Shown one piece after another: positions 28,007 to 37,079 of a DNA stretch of 62,468 nt (its first letter is position 1; each line of letters begins with the position of its first letter). The stretch spans positions 55,111 through 117,578 of the forward strand of contig NZ_JH417574.1 of assembly GCF_000239275.1 (NCBI RefSeq), in the 5' to 3' direction. The notes below the pieces were generated by a model. The model was not told the DNA's origin. It was given only the letters and a program-made list of their open reading frames with translations, and made no database searches. The position numbers were made by a program, and so were the translations under genes. Source of the DNA: Megasphaera geminata F0357. GTDB lineage: Bacteria > Bacillota > Negativicutes > Veillonellales > Megasphaeraceae.

Positions 28007-28080
28007 GCGGGTGTAGCTCAATGGTAGAGCGCCAGCCTTCCAAGCTGGTTACGTGGGTTCGATTCCCATCACCCGCTCCA
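28007..28080 (+). tRNA. tRNA-Gly (anticodon UCC)
   Basis: 74 bases: acceptor GCGGGTG/CACCCGC, anticodon stem CCAGC/GCTGG with loop CTTCCAA (anticodon TCC 28039-28041), T arm GTGGGTTCGATTCCCAT and encoded CCA. It is 23 bases after tRNA-Pro, probably one transcript. Confidence 0.96.
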
Positions 28081-28121
28081 TTTTTTGAGAAATCATTTTT
28101 TTCTGAATTGGGGGAGAGCAT

Positions 28122-28378
28122 ATGGAAAGCAAGATGGCAAAGCTCGGAACAGTCGCTTCCGCCATGTCGATCTGTATGTACGTATCGTATATTCCGCAGA
28201 TCATGGGCAATCTGTCCGGTCACAGGGGGGATCCGATTCAGCGGCAGTCGCTTTTGTAAACTGCACGTTTTGGGTTATTTACGGCTTCTTTAAAAGGGAT
28301 CGTGACTGGCCGATTGTCTTTGCCAACATTCCGGGTATTATCTTCGGTCTGGCGGCAACGATGACGGCATCATTCTAA
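28122..28378 (+). CDS. SemiSWEET sugar transporter (frameshifted)
   Basis: A small three-helix transporter of the PQ-loop/SemiSWEET family; dimers move sugars or related solutes. The first frame encodes GTVASAMSICMYVSYIPQIMGNLSGHRGDPIQ, which holds the PQ motif and family GxKG-like loop, and stops at 28260. The remaining two helices (VAFVNCTFWVIYGFFKRDRDWPIV ...) continue in another frame to 28378. One missing C at about 28241 (CAGCGGC for CAGCCGGC) restores IQPAVAFVN and a normal 85-residue protein. ATG 28122 follows GGGGGAGAG. The terminator at 28384 follows directly. Confidence 0.85.
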
Positions 28379-28383
28379 ACTGT

Positions 28384-28412
28384 AAAAAAGGGCTCACGTA
28401 AGTCCTTTTTTT
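28384..28412 (+). terminator. Terminator after the SemiSWEET gene
   Basis: AAAAAAGGGCT / AGTCCTTTTTT hairpin with a T run, starting six bases after the stop codon. Confidence 0.85.
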
Positions 28413-28508
28413 GTTATAAAACTGAAAACTTATCAGTCTTTACGAGTTTTCCGCATAGTCGTATAATTTATATATACCCGCATGTAAGAGCAGATACAGG
28501 AGGTTTCT

Positions 28509-29077
28509 ATGAAAAAGATCAGAGCATACGCACTTTCAGCGGCAGCGGCCGCCGTGTTGACGGCAACCGCCCTTGCGGCAGACACGGGGACTGCACTTCC
28601 GGAAAACGCAAAAGGGACCGCACCGGCCGCCGCGCACGCCGTCATGAACAAAGATGCCGTCGGCTACAGCGGCGCCGTCAATCTCTTTAAACAATACTAC
28701 GGTGCCGCTGCAAAAATTAAATCCGTCTCTTATGACGGCAAACATCATCCATACTACGAAGTGGAGGCTATACGCAGGACGCGGAAAAGGAAATGAAAAT
28801 TTCAGCGGAAACGGGGGAAGTTATTTCCATAAAAACGGATGCTCCGGATAAAGACCGGGAAAAAAAGAGCATTGATACGGACGGTATCCTGCCGCCTCAA
28901 CTCGTTACGGCCGCCGCGTTGAAAAAAGCGGGTCCCGCTTACCAGATCGCCGAATGGGAAGTCGAAGCTTCTAAAGACGGTCATACGTATTACGAAGTTA
29001 AAATGTTCGATGACGGCGGCAACGAAATGAAAGTAGTCATTGAAGCCGTTACGGGCACGATAGTACCGACAACATAA
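28509..29077 (+). CDS. Secreted PepSY-domain protein (frameshifted)
   Basis: A signal peptide (MKKIRAYALSAAAAAVLTATALAA, cleavage near ALA-AD) is followed by an Ala-rich linker and two PepSY-like repeats. The first is YYGAAAKIKSVSYDGKHHPYYEVE; the second is AGPAYQIAEWEVEASKDGHTYYEVKMFDDGG and ends in an EAVTGTIV motif. The frame changes at about 28764-28768: upstream stops at 28796, downstream continues to 29077. One base added (GTGGAAGGCTAT) gives EVEGYTQDAEKEMKIS and a continuous 189-residue protein. PepSY domains often bind or inhibit peptidases or respond to metals; the role here is unknown. AGGAGG precedes the ATG. Confidence 0.78.
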
Positions 29078-29081
29078 AGCG

Positions 29082-29111
29082 GAGAGGCTCTTTACAGAGC
29101 CTCTTTTTTAT
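29082..29111 (+). terminator. Terminator after the PepSY gene
   Basis: AGAGGCTCT / AGAGCCTCT stem with a TTAC loop and a T6 run. Confidence 0.9.
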
Positions 29112-29182
29112 TCTTGATGTTTGTCCGCGGATAACGCGATTTTCCCGACAGTTCCTCCTTTCGTTCTGAAATATTCAAAAGA

Positions 29183-29220
29183 ATAAGCCTGCCCGGTGCC
29201 CCTTGTCCGGACAGGCTTAT
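29183..29220. repeat. Inverted repeat between the PepSY gene and tRNA-Arg
   Basis: ATAAGCCTG (29183-29191) pairs perfectly with CAGGCTTAT (29212-29220), and inner CCGG segments can pair as well. There is no T run on either side, so it is not a clear terminator. Confidence 0.6.
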
Positions 29221-29284
29221 CCCTTGCATTGTCCATATGTTAATGGTACAATTACACCGTACTGTCCGCACCCATATGTATCAT

Positions 29285-29361
29285 GACTCAGTAGCTCAGC
29301 TGGATAGAGCAACAGCCTTCTAAGCTGTGGGTCTAGGGTTCGAATCCCTACTGGGTCACCA
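29285..29361 (+). tRNA. tRNA-Arg (anticodon UCU)
   Basis: 77 bases: acceptor GACTCAG/CTGGGTC, anticodon stem ACAGC/GCTGT with loop CTTCTAA (anticodon TCT 29319-29321), T arm TAGGGTTCGAATCCCTA and encoded CCA. A terminator hairpin (CGTCTCCGA / TCGGAGGCG, then T7) follows at 29365-29398. Confidence 0.96.
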
Positions 29362-29364
29362 AAA

Positions 29365-29398
29365 AACGTCTCCGATTTTTCGGAGGCGTCTTTTTTTG
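29365..29398 (+). terminator. Terminator after tRNA-Arg
   Basis: ACGTCTCCGA / TCGGAGGCGT stem with one G-U pair, TTTT loop and a T7 run. Confidence 0.9.
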
Positions 29399-29670
29399 CG
29401 TACGGCTGTCGTAAGCGGTGAAGGATTCCATACAGCGCTTTATATTAAACTTTCAGAATTTAATATGAAAATTAAAATTAATTCTTAATTAAAATAAATT
29501 ATTTTACATGTAATTGCTATTTTAATGCATATAAAGTATATTGGAAGACAGTATTATTAATAATTCTCATCATCTATTGACAAGGTATAGTTTGATTCAG
29601 TATACTTTTAACTGTAATTGAAACGCATTATCAATATTAATTTATACATCCGTGAAAAGGGGAGAGTATT
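29399..29670 (+). promoter_or_regulatory. AT-rich control region with promoter and two Fur-like boxes
   Basis: This gene-free stretch is strongly AT-rich. It contains a promoter TTGACA (29577-29582), 18-base spacer, TATACT (29601-29606). Two sites resemble ferric-uptake-regulator boxes. The one at 29556-29574, read on the minus strand, is GATGATGAGAATTATTAAT, 15 of 19 matches to GATAATGAGAATCATTATC by eye. The other at 29617-29635 is ATTGAAACGCATTATCAAT, whose core matches the 7-1-7 pattern TGATAAT-N-ATTATCA at 12 of 15 positions. They sit just upstream of the -35 box and just downstream of the -10 box, positions suited to repression. The regulated gene is the DUF2325 gene at 29671. Confidence 0.65.
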
Positions 29671-29964
29671 ATGAGCGTCGTCATTGTAGGCGGAAATGAC
29701 TGTATGGTGTGCAGATATAAAAATATCTGTAAAAAATATTCTTATAAAGCAAAAGTGTTTACGCAAGTACCCAGTGACTTCAAATCTAAAATCGGTTCCC
29801 CCGATCTGGTAGTGCTGTTTACAAGCACGGTCAGTCACAGTATGGTACGCTGCGCCATAAAAGAAGCGCAACGCAAAAACGTGGAAGTGATCCGCTCCCA
29901 TACGAGCAGCGCCAACGCGTTGACTTCCATCCTGGAAGAACACGCGGAGCGTGCGGTCGGTTAA
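29671..29964 (+). CDS. DUF2325 domain protein, probably Fur-regulated
   Basis: A 97-residue protein with the DUF2325 pattern: MSVVIVGGNDCMVCRYKNICKKY at the N terminus, LVVLFTSTVSHSMVRCA in the middle and VIRSHTSSANALTSILEEH at the end. The N-terminal cysteines (C11, C14, C20) could bind a metal or be redox active. The function is unknown; related genes are common in Veillonella-like bacteria. The ribosome site GGGGAGAG is good. The flanking Fur-like boxes suggest expression under iron limitation; that is inference from the sites only. Confidence 0.85.
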   Translation: MSVVIVGGNDCMVCRYKNICKKYSYKAKVFTQVPSDFKSKIGSPDLVVLFTSTVSHSMVRCAIKEAQRKNVEVIRSHTSSANALTSILEEHAERAVG

Positions 29965-30017
29965 GCTGTTGCATTATCGTCCTTTGTGCTATAATATAAT
30001 ACGAAGGGATGATGTAT

Positions 30018-30293
30018 ATGGATTTTAAATATGGTCCTTCCAAAATCTGGTTGGAAAACGATTCCGGCAAAGTTGTCGCGGAAATTGACTTCCCCCTGCA
30101 GCCTGACGGTACATATGTTATTACACACACCTTTGTGGATGACAGTTTACGCGGGCAGGGCGTTGCGGGAAAAATCGTACAGGCAGCTGCCGATTATATT
30201 CGCGGACAAGGGCGTAAAGCCGCCGTTACCTGTTCTTATGCCTCGGCATGGGCAAAGCGGCACAAAGAATACGATGATATATTTACGGACTGA
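30018..30293 (+). CDS. Small GNAT-family N-acetyltransferase (YjdJ type)
   Basis: A 91-residue minimal GNAT fold of the COG2388 kind. The acetyl-CoA-binding loop is visible in VDDSLRGQGVAGKIVQAAADYIRGQG, and the C-terminal CSYASAWAKRHKEY is typical. The acceptor is unknown. I choose ATG 30018 because GAAGGG at 30003-30008 is then at the right distance; two upstream ATGs (30009, 30012) overlap that site. It converges with rqcH and shares the terminator at 30299-30360. Confidence 0.85.
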   Translation: MDFKYGPSKIWLENDSGKVVAEIDFPLQPDGTYVITHTFVDDSLRGQGVAGKIVQAAADYIRGQGRKAAVTCSYASAWAKRHKEYDDIFTD

Positions 30294-30298
30294 CATAA

Positions 30299-30360
30299 CA
30301 AGGCGGCCGTAAGCATAATGAGGTGTTTACCTGATTATTGCTTGCGGCCGTCTTTCTTTT
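30299..30360. terminator. Bidirectional terminator between the GNAT gene and rqcH
   Basis: A long interrupted inverted repeat (GGCGGCCGTAAGCA-TAAT-AGGT ... ACCT-ATTA-TTGCTTGCGGCCGTC) flanked by T-rich sequence on the right and A-rich on the left, placed between convergent genes. Confidence 0.8.
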
Positions 30361-32078
30361 TCACTCCAGTTCGACGTGCTTTTTCGGTTCGACGACATAG
30401 GTGGTCTGATTTTCGAAGATCACGAACCCGGGGACGGCGTGGGCCGGCTTTTTTACATGGCGGACAAGGGTGCTGTCAACCTCCACTTTGGAACTGTCCT
30501 TACCTTTACTGTAAAAAGCGGCGCATTCGGCGGCAGCCCTTATTTGTTCAGCTGTCGGTGTACCGTTGTGGCTGACCAGAATGACATGTGAACCGGGCTG
30601 ATTTTTGGCGTGAAACCACAGATCACGGGGGCGGGCCTTTTTGGTTGTTAAGAAATCGTTCTGCCTGTTGTTGCGGCCTATCCAGATTTCCATGCCGTCC
30701 GTATGTAACGTAAGAATTTGTTGGGAAGAGTCTTTTTTCAGCTTTTCTTTACCGGCCGGCGGTAAAAGCCCGACATGGCGCATTTCCGCCTTAATATCGG
30801 CCAACTCGTCTTTTGTCACGGAAGTTTGCAGGGCGTATTCCAACGATTGCAAATAGGCCAGTTCCTTTTCATTTTCCGCCAGTAATTCGGCGGACTTTTG
30901 TTTTCGGTTGCGCAGCTTCATATACTTTTTATAATACCTGTTGGCATTGTCCGTCATAGAAAGGGACGGATCCAGGGTTATTTCTATATTTTCCTGTTTT
31001 TCGGAAAGGAGATTTTTCACAGTAACCGATTTTTTATGGTCGTGCTTTTCATAGGCATAAATCATGAGCAGATCGCCGTAGAGCTTGTATATATCCATTT
31101 TACCGGTTTCCTGTAATTCGCCGTCAATCCGCTTCATTTTACGGATCTGCCGTTCTATGAGTTTTCCCGTTTTTTTCTTCAGATATTCCTGTTCGCCGTT
31201 CAGGCTTCCCCGGGTGTCCTGGAATTCTTTTAAATACTCTTCAATGTACGGATAATAGCGTATATCGTAATCGGCCAGACTTTGCAAGCGAAGGGGGAAC
31301 AGGATTTCTTTTTGGCCTTTGCAGTATACATAGGCTCCGCGAGCGCCCTGCAAGCGTTCTCCCAGGGTGGCGACGGCCCGGGCGTATATGTGTTTTTCCG
31401 CGTCCGTTAAATCCCGCAGATATGTGTTTTTATCCAGGCCGGTCATACAGGAAAGCTCATCCAGGACTACCGTGCTCATCCCGTTAAAACGGCGCATCAT
31501 CCATTTGCCCAGCTCTTCATCCGTACCGGCCGTCATCATATTGCAAAGCTCATCGGCGGAAAATTCAAACGGATCCATGCGCATAAAATTCGGCGGGAAT
31601 TCATACGCCTCTTTCGGCGCGATCGTGCGCAGCGCGGACTTATCCCTGCGCGTTTTGATCAAGGCTTCAAGGATTACGCCGTTTTCCGTAAAAATGACAT
31701 TGCTGTATTTGCCCATCAGCTCGACGTGGATTTTACGCGCTGCCAGACGGCCGGACCTGTCGAGTATGTCTATACCGATTTCCACGATTCTGTCGAGGTG
31801 AAGTTGTTTTATCGATGCGATGCGCCGTTTTCATAATATTTGCGTAAGAACATGACCAACGCCGTAGGCACATCGGGCGTGGCCGGCGGAGTATCGGCCA
31901 GATACACGCGCGGTGAACCGTCAAGGGTAACAACAAGGTGGTGCGGCCCGGAGCCGCTGAAAATCCGAAAATAGAGCCCCCGCCCGTTAAGCTGGTATAT
32001 TTTTGAAATTTGACCGCCCTGCAGGGCCTCCGCCAATTCGCGTACGATAGAATGTAAAGTGATGCCGTCCAAGTTCAT
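30361..32078 (-). CDS. rqcH: RqcH / NFACT ribosome-quality-control factor (frameshifted)
   Basis: RqcH binds obstructed 50S subunits and recruits tRNA-Ala to add alanine tails to stalled peptides; older names are fibronectin-binding protein FbpA or NFACT. The N-terminal NFACT-N domain begins MNLDGITLHSIVRELAEAL (from 32078 leftward). The large part includes EIGIDILDRSGRLAARKIHVELMGKYSN, a central coiled coil and the C-terminal NFACT-R domain with GRNNRQNDFLTTKKARPRDLWFHAKNQPGSH. The frame breaks near 31824: the upstream part stops at 31809, and one missing G on the plus strand (GCGCC for GCGGCC) restores ENGRIASIKQLHLDRIVEIG. The reconstructed length is 572 residues. It is transcribed opposite to all other protein genes here. 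Confidence 0.92.
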
Positions 32079-32178
32079 TTCCGTTTGCTCCTTTTACTGT
32101 GCTTCTTATTATAGGCGATTTGGCTGTAATAGTATATAGGCCCCGGCCGCTGAGGAAACGGGGTATGCCGCCGCCTTA

Positions 32179-32207
32179 TTGACAGCGCCGGCGGGACGTA
32201 TTACGAT
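32179..32207 (+). promoter_or_regulatory. Sigma-A promoter of the yicC-gmk-rpoZ-coaBC run
   Basis: TTGACA (32179-32184), 17-base spacer, TACGAT (32202-32207); yicC starts about 43 bases downstream. Confidence 0.7.
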
Positions 32208-32249
32208 AAAACATATTCCGAGCTTCTCGCAGAAGGAGGTACTTCAACA

Positions 32250-33134
32250 TTGCGCAGCATGACCGGGTTCGGCAGCGGCACGTTCAGTGACGGGAAATTG
32301 TCCGTTACGATAGAAATAAAGGCTGTCAATCAACGTTTTCTCGAACTTAATATTCGTATGCCTCGTGCTTACATGGCCTTGGAAGACAGGTTGCGGAACG
32401 CCGTAAAAAAAACGATCCACCGCGGCAAGGTGGATATGTTCGTAACGGTGACGGAGTTGGAACGGCAGCCGCAAGAAATTCGTATTGATTATGCGGCCCT
32501 TGAAGCTTGCAAAGTTGCCCTCGATACGGCCAAGCAACGATTTTTCAATGATGAGCCGGCTACGCTCGGCGAAATCATCTCCCTTTGCAGCGACTGGTTC
32601 ACGCAGGAACCTCCCGTCATCGACACGAAAGCGGTCCGGCCCGTTTTTGACAACGCCGTTACACAAGCCCTTGACGCGATTACCGCCATGAGGGACAGAG
32701 AAGGCGAAATTATCCATACGGATCTTTTAAAACGCGCCGACCTCATGGAGGAGTATATCGATTCCATCGCCGGGAAGCGGGAAGATATCGTGACGGCCTA
32801 TGCCGAACGTCTCCATAACCGTATCGTCAATCTCCTGGAACCTGCCGGTGTGCCGGTTGATGAAGGTCGTATTTTACAGGAGGTTGCCGTCTTTGCGGAT
32901 AAATCGGATTTCACGGAAGAAGTTGTACGTCTTCGCAGTCATGTGTTACAATTAAAAAAATTATTGAACAGCGGCGGCGATGTCGGCCGTTCCCTTGATT
33001 TTCTCATTCAGGAAATAAACAGGGAAACAAATACGGTCGGCGCCAAAACACAGGATATGGACGTCACGGAGACGGTTTTACATATTAAAAACGAACTGGA
33101 AAAGGTTCGCGAACAAATACAAAATATTGAATAA
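32250..33134 (+). CDS. yicC: YicC-family endoribonuclease
   Basis: A 294-residue YicC/YloC protein. It has the conserved N terminus RSMTGFGSGTF, QRFLELNIRMPRAY, and a C-terminal DUF1732 segment with EEVVRLRSHVLQLKKLL and the signature GRSLDFLIQEINRETNTVGAKTQD. The family acts on small regulatory and decaying RNAs. TTG 32250 is the start: AGAAGGAGGT ends nine bases upstream and no ATG precedes the conserved RSMTGFG. Gene order yicC-remA-gmk-rpoZ-coaBC is the standard Firmicute arrangement. Confidence 0.93.
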   Translation: MRSMTGFGSGTFSDGKLSVTIEIKAVNQRFLELNIRMPRAYMALEDRLRNAVKKTIHRGKVDMFVTVTELERQPQEIRIDYAALEACKVALDTAKQRFFNDEPATLGEIISLCSDWFTQEPPVIDTKAVRPVFDNAVTQALDAITAMRDREGEIIHTDLLKRADLMEEYIDSIAGKREDIVTAYAERLHNRIVNLLEPAGVPVDEGRILQEVAVFADKSDFTEEVVRLRSHVLQLKKLLNSGGDVGRSLDFLIQEINRETNTVGAKTQDMDVTETVLHIKNELEKVREQIQNIE

Positions 33135-33144
33135 CGGTGATAAC

Positions 33145-33448
33145 ATGAACTTTGGATCTCATAAATATCGGTTTCGGAAATATGGTTATGGGCCATAAAG
33201 TAGTGGCTGTTATCAGTCCCGAATCGGCTCCCATAAAGCGCATGATCCAGGATGCGCGGGAACATAATATACTTGTCGACGCGACTTTCGGCAGAAAAAC
33301 ACGGTCTGTCCTGGTGATGGATCACGGACAAATCGTTCTTTCCGCCTTGCAGCCCGAAACGGTATCCCACCGCATCCTGCATGTCGGTGATGAACCTCAT
33401 GATGAGTGCGGAGACGACGGCAAAAAGGGGAACGCCCATGAAGGATAA
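33145..33448 (+). CDS. remA: RemA/DUF370 regulatory protein (probable frameshift near the start)
   Basis: RemA is a small DNA-binding regulator of matrix and osmoprotection genes in Bacillus. The body is clear: [43 protein letters not shown] and [20 protein letters not shown]. In its own frame the first usable codon is TTG 33152. The family N terminus would instead fit ATG 33145 if one T in the TTT at 33151-33153 were extra ([12 protein letters not shown]). I annotate from 33145 as the likely natural start, about 100 residues with a poorly conserved C-terminal tail overlapping gmk. If the sequence is correct, translation would have to begin at TTG. Confidence 0.8.
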
Positions 33449-34067
33449 AGGTCTTTTGCTGGTTGTTTCGGGGCCGTCCGGCGCCGGCAAGGGGACTATC
33501 TGCGATGCGTTGCGTCTTCGGTTTCCGTCGATACATTATTCTGTTTCCATGACGACCCGCGCACCGAGAAAAGGGGAATTTGACGGCGTAAACTATTTCT
33601 TCGCCGATACCCGCCGTTTTGAAGAGCTTCTTGCGGAAGACGCTTTTCTCGAACACGCGAAAGTATACGACCATTATTACGGCACCCCGAAAAACTACGT
33701 CTTCAGCCAGCTGGAAAAGGGAAATCATGTCATGCTGGAAATCGACGTTCAAGGAGCGATGCAGGTAAAAGAAAAATATCCTGAAGGCGTATTTATTTAC
33801 ATAGTGCCGCCGAGTATGGAAGTCCTGTCACAGCGGCTGCATTTGCGCCGCACCGATTCCGATGCCGTCATTGCCAAACGGTTGGCAAAGGCCGGCGCCG
33901 AACTTGACTGGATCGGCAACTATGATTACGTCATCATTAATGATGATCTAAAAACGGCCGTAGATTTGGCCGCTTCCATTATCCGCGCGGAAGAATGCCG
34001 CTCGTGCCGCAATGATAATCTCATTGCTTCCATCAAAAAAATGTATATGACAAAACAGGAGAGATAA
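33438..34067 (+). CDS. gmk: Guanylate kinase
   Basis: Gmk phosphorylates GMP to GDP. The 209-residue protein has the P-loop [15 protein letters not shown]-binding [16 protein letters not shown] and [14 protein letters not shown], and a lid with [11 protein letters not shown] 33438 is the correct start because AAAAGGGGA precedes it and family members begin just before the P-loop. The ORF is open further upstream inside remA but without support. It overlaps the remA 3' end by 11 bases. Confidence 0.95.
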   Translation: MKDKGLLLVVSGPSGAGKGTICDALRLRFPSIHYSVSMTTRAPRKGEFDGVNYFFADTRRFEELLAEDAFLEHAKVYDHYYGTPKNYVFSQLEKGNHVMLEIDVQGAMQVKEKYPEGVFIYIVPPSMEVLSQRLHLRRTDSDAVIAKRLAKAGAELDWIGNYDYVIINDDLKTAVDLAASIIRAEECRSCRNDNLIASIKKMYMTKQER

Positions 34068-34070
34068 ATT

Positions 34071-34280
34071 ATGTTAATCAGACCGACGTTGGAGTCATTA
34101 ATGAAAAAGGTAGACAGTAAATATACGCTCGTAACGTTAGCGGCGAAACGCGCCCGTGAGCTTACGGACGGCGATGCGCCCTTTGTCGAAGTGAAAACGA
34201 ATAAAGTCGTCTCCATCGCGATGGACGAAATAGATGAAGGTAAAATCACGTATGAATCACCTCAGTCCGGCATCAAATAA
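34071..34280 (+). CDS. rpoZ: RNA polymerase omega subunit
   Basis: A 69-residue subunit that stabilises the beta' subunit and helps RNA polymerase assembly. It has LIRPTLESLMKKVDSKYTLVTLAAKRARELTDG, the conserved omega core. It follows gmk by three bases with GGAGAG overlapping the gmk end, and precedes coaBC. Confidence 0.95.
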   Translation: MLIRPTLESLMKKVDSKYTLVTLAAKRARELTDGDAPFVEVKTNKVVSIAMDEIDEGKITYESPQSGIK

Positions 34281-34298
34281 AGAGAGGGTGCTTTCAGC

Positions 34299-35513
34299 AT
34301 GTCGTTAGACCACAAGAAAATCGTTTTGGCGGTCAGCGGCGGTATTGCCGCCTATAAGGCCGCGGTGATTATCAGCCTGCTCCGTAAAAAAGGCGCGGAA
34401 ATCAAATGTATCATGACGGCTCATGCCGCGGAATTCATTACCCCCCTGACGCTCAGAGAAATATCGGGTAATCCCGTAGCCGTTTCCCTGTTCGGGGATG
34501 TGCCCGAATTTCGGGTGGAACATATTGCGCTGGCACAATGGGCCGATTTGTTCGTTATCGCACCGGCTACGGCAAATATTATCGGAAAGATCGCCAACGG
34601 TATCGCCGATGATTTGGCGACGACGGCCGTTATGGCTACAACCGTACCGGTAATCATCGTACCGGCCATGAACACAAATATGCTCGCCAATCCGATTGTT
34701 CAGGAAAATATGGCCAAATTGGAAAAGCTCGGTTATATGATCATGCCCCCCGAATCGGGCGTTCTCGCGTGCGGCACGGTCGGCGCCGGACGCTTGCCCG
34801 AACCGGAACATATTGCCGAGTATATTGAGTACGCGGTTATGCGCACGGATTGCTTAAAGGGAAAAAAAGTGATTGTAACGGCCGGCGGTACGCGCGAGGC
34901 GATAGATCCCGTTCGCTATATCGGCAACCATTCAAGCGGGCGCATGGGCTTTGCCATAGCCAGAGCGGCCGCCTTTGCCGGGGCGGACGTCACCCTGGTG
35001 GCCGGGCAGGTGAATCTGCCCACGCCGTCCGCCGTTAAGCGCGTCGACGTCCTGACGACGAACGAAATGAAAGCGGCTGTAGACGCCTTATATGATGACT
35101 GCGACATAGTGATAAAAGCGGCGGCCGTGGCGGATTACAGAGCGGCCGAACCGTCGCCGCAGAAAATCAAGAAAAATGACGATGTATTGACGCTTGATAT
35201 GGTCAAAAACCCGGATATACTTCTTGCGCTGGGACAGCGTAAGAAAAATCAGATCCTCGTCGGCTTTGCGGCGGAAACGACGAATGTCATAGAACACGGC
35301 AGGGAGAAGTTAAAGAAAAAGAACCTGGATATGCTCGTCGCCAACGATGTTACGGCCGAGGGAGCGGGCTTTAAAGGCACGACGAATATTGCAACCTTCC
35401 TGTATGCGGACGGTACAAGCGAGCCTTTAGCGCTGATGTCGAAAGATGCCTTGGCGGCAGAAATCATTAAACGCGTGGCGTCTATATGCGAGAAAAAGCG
35501 GCAGCGGGAATAA
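34299..35513 (+). CDS. coaBC: CoaBC bifunctional phosphopantothenoylcysteine synthetase/decarboxylase
   Basis: A 404-residue enzyme for two steps of coenzyme A synthesis. The N-terminal flavin decarboxylase domain (to about residue 185) shows LAVSGGIAAYKAAVIISLLRKKG, the active His in RVEHIALAQWADLFVIAPAT and PAMNTNM. The C-terminal synthetase domain begins KGKKVIVTAGGTREAIDPVRYIGNHSSGRMG. It ends the yicC-rpoZ transcription run, with the SAM-I riboswitch and metK next. Confidence 0.95.
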   Translation: MSLDHKKIVLAVSGGIAAYKAAVIISLLRKKGAEIKCIMTAHAAEFITPLTLREISGNPVAVSLFGDVPEFRVEHIALAQWADLFVIAPATANIIGKIANGIADDLATTAVMATTVPVIIVPAMNTNMLANPIVQENMAKLEKLGYMIMPPESGVLACGTVGAGRLPEPEHIAEYIEYAVMRTDCLKGKKVIVTAGGTREAIDPVRYIGNHSSGRMGFAIARAAAFAGADVTLVAGQVNLPTPSAVKRVDVLTTNEMKAAVDALYDDCDIVIKAAAVADYRAAEPSPQKIKKNDDVLTLDMVKNPDILLALGQRKKNQILVGFAAETTNVIEHGREKLKKKNLDMLVANDVTAEGAGFKGTTNIATFLYADGTSEPLALMSKDALAAEIIKRVASICEKKRQRE

Positions 35514-35661
35514 GCCCGTCCCCGCGAGCCGGACTTTCCGCTTACGGACGTCTTTTTTACACAATTTGCCTGCCCGGTGCAGCGTATGCTGACACCATAA
35601 ATTTATTGCTTGCAATTACAGCATATCTCCTTTATAATGATAGACAGTCAAAACAACATAT

Positions 35662-35798
35662 CGTTCCATCAAGAGTCGGCGGAGGGATTGGCCCCATGAT
35701 GCCGCAGCAACCTTCTAAAAGGAAAAGGTGCTAAGTCCAACAGCCGTCAGGCGGGAAGATGGGTCTTTGAACCCCTCTTTACAGAGGGATTTTTTTTA
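35662..35798 (+). ncRNA. SAM-I (S-box) riboswitch of metK
   Basis: The conserved core is clear: TCAAGAGTCGGCGGAGGGA, then TTGGCCCCATGATGCCGCAGCAACC, and AAGGTGCTAAGTCCAACAGCC. P1 can pair around 35664-35670 with 35757-35763. A terminator hairpin CCCTCT (35773-35778) / AGAGGG (35783-35788) with a T8 tail follows. SAM binding should favour the terminator and shut off metK, giving end-product control. Confidence 0.95.
35772..35798 (+). terminator. Riboswitch-controlled terminator before metK
   Basis: CCCTCT/AGAGGG stem, TTAC loop and eight T; the expression platform of the SAM-I riboswitch. Confidence 0.9.
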
Positions 35799-35834
35799 GC
35801 CAAAAGGAGTGTACTACAGGAGGAGTTACAGTAA

Positions 35835-37025
35835 ATGACAAAAAATCGTGAATTTTTTACATCCGAATCGGTTACGGAGGGGCATCCCGATAAAATGGCC
35901 GATCAGATTTCGGACGGTATCCTGGACGCCATTCTGGCCCAGGATAACGGCGCCCGCGTTGCCTGCGAAACGCTTGTGACGACGGGGCTTGTCCACGTAG
36001 TAGGGGAAATTTCCACAAAATGTTATGTCGATATTCCCCATATCATCCGTGAAACTGTACGGAACATCGGGTATACGCGCGCTAAATACGGCTTTGACTG
36101 CGACACCTGCGGCGTGCTTGTCTCTCTCGACGAACAGTCGTCGGACATCGCCATGGGCGTAGACGAAGCGAAAGAAGCGAAAGAAGGAAATAAAGACGAA
36201 TTCGACGCTATCGGCGCCGGCGACCAGGGGTTGATGTTCGGGTACGCAACGAACGAAACGGAGGAATATATGCCCCTGCCGATCTCGCTGGCACATAAAT
36301 TGGCCCGTCGGTTGGCAAAGGTCCGCAAAGAAGGGATCCTGACCTATCTCCGTCCGGACGGCAAAACGCAGGTTACGATAGAATATGAAGACGGCAAGCC
36401 CGTGCATGTCGATACAATCGTCATTTCCACACAGCACAGTCCGGAAGTAACGCGTGACCAAATTGAAAAAGATATGGTAGAGTTCGTTATCAAACCGGTA
36501 CTTGCCGACGGCCTCTTTGACGAAAAGACGAAACTCTTCATCAATCCTACGGGCCGTTTTGTAATCGGCGGGCCGCAGGGCGATGCCGGGCTTACGGGCC
36601 GTAAAATCATTGTCGATACGTACGGCGGCATGGCCCGCCACGGCGGCGGCGCTTTCTCCGGTAAAGATCCTACGAAAGTCGACCGTTCCGCAGCGTATGC
36701 GGCACGTTATGTGGCGAAAAACATCGTCGCGGCAGGCCTGGCGGATAAATGCGAATTACAGCTTGCTTATGCCATCGGCGTGGCACATCCCGTTTCCATT
36801 CACGTGGAAACGTTCGGCACGGGAAAATGCGCTCACGCTAAGATGGTTGAACTCATCCGCAAGCACTTTGATCTTCGTCCGGCGGGCATCATCAAAATGC
36901 TGGACTTACAGCGTCCCATTTACAAGCAGGTTGCCGCATACGGTCATTTCGGCCGCAACGACCTCGATTTGCCTTGGGAAAAAACGGATAAAGCCGATAT
37001 TCTCCGCAAAGAAGCGGGGGTATAA
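35835..37025 (+). CDS. metK: S-adenosylmethionine synthetase
   Basis: MetK makes SAM from methionine and ATP. The 396-residue protein carries [33 protein letters not shown] and the P-loop-like [20 protein letters not shown] strong AGGAGGAG ribosome site lies upstream, under control of the SAM-I riboswitch. SAM feeds speD, RlmN and the methyltransferases in the window, and its by-products go to mtnP and ahcY. Confidence 0.97.
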   Translation: MTKNREFFTSESVTEGHPDKMADQISDGILDAILAQDNGARVACETLVTTGLVHVVGEISTKCYVDIPHIIRETVRNIGYTRAKYGFDCDTCGVLVSLDEQSSDIAMGVDEAKEAKEGNKDEFDAIGAGDQGLMFGYATNETEEYMPLPISLAHKLARRLAKVRKEGILTYLRPDGKTQVTIEYEDGKPVHVDTIVISTQHSPEVTRDQIEKDMVEFVIKPVLADGLFDEKTKLFINPTGRFVIGGPQGDAGLTGRKIIVDTYGGMARHGGGAFSGKDPTKVDRSAAYAARYVAKNIVAAGLADKCELQLAYAIGVAHPVSIHVETFGTGKCAHAKMVELIRKHFDLRPAGIIKMLDLQRPIYKQVAAYGHFGRNDLDLPWEKTDKADILRKEAGV

Positions 37026-37038
37026 GAATACTGTTTTT

Positions 37039-37068
37039 GGGGGAGGCCGCCGTGTCTCCCCTTTTTTT
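37039..37068 (+). terminator. Terminator after metK
   Basis: GGGGAG / CTCCCC stem with a ten-base loop and a T7 run. Confidence 0.8.
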
Positions 37069-37079
37069 CAGGAGCCTGT

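Noticed and set aside
28002-28223. Minus-strand ORFs across the tRNA pair
   Set aside because: They are antisense to tRNA-Pro and tRNA-Gly, arising from tRNA sequence and not from a gene.
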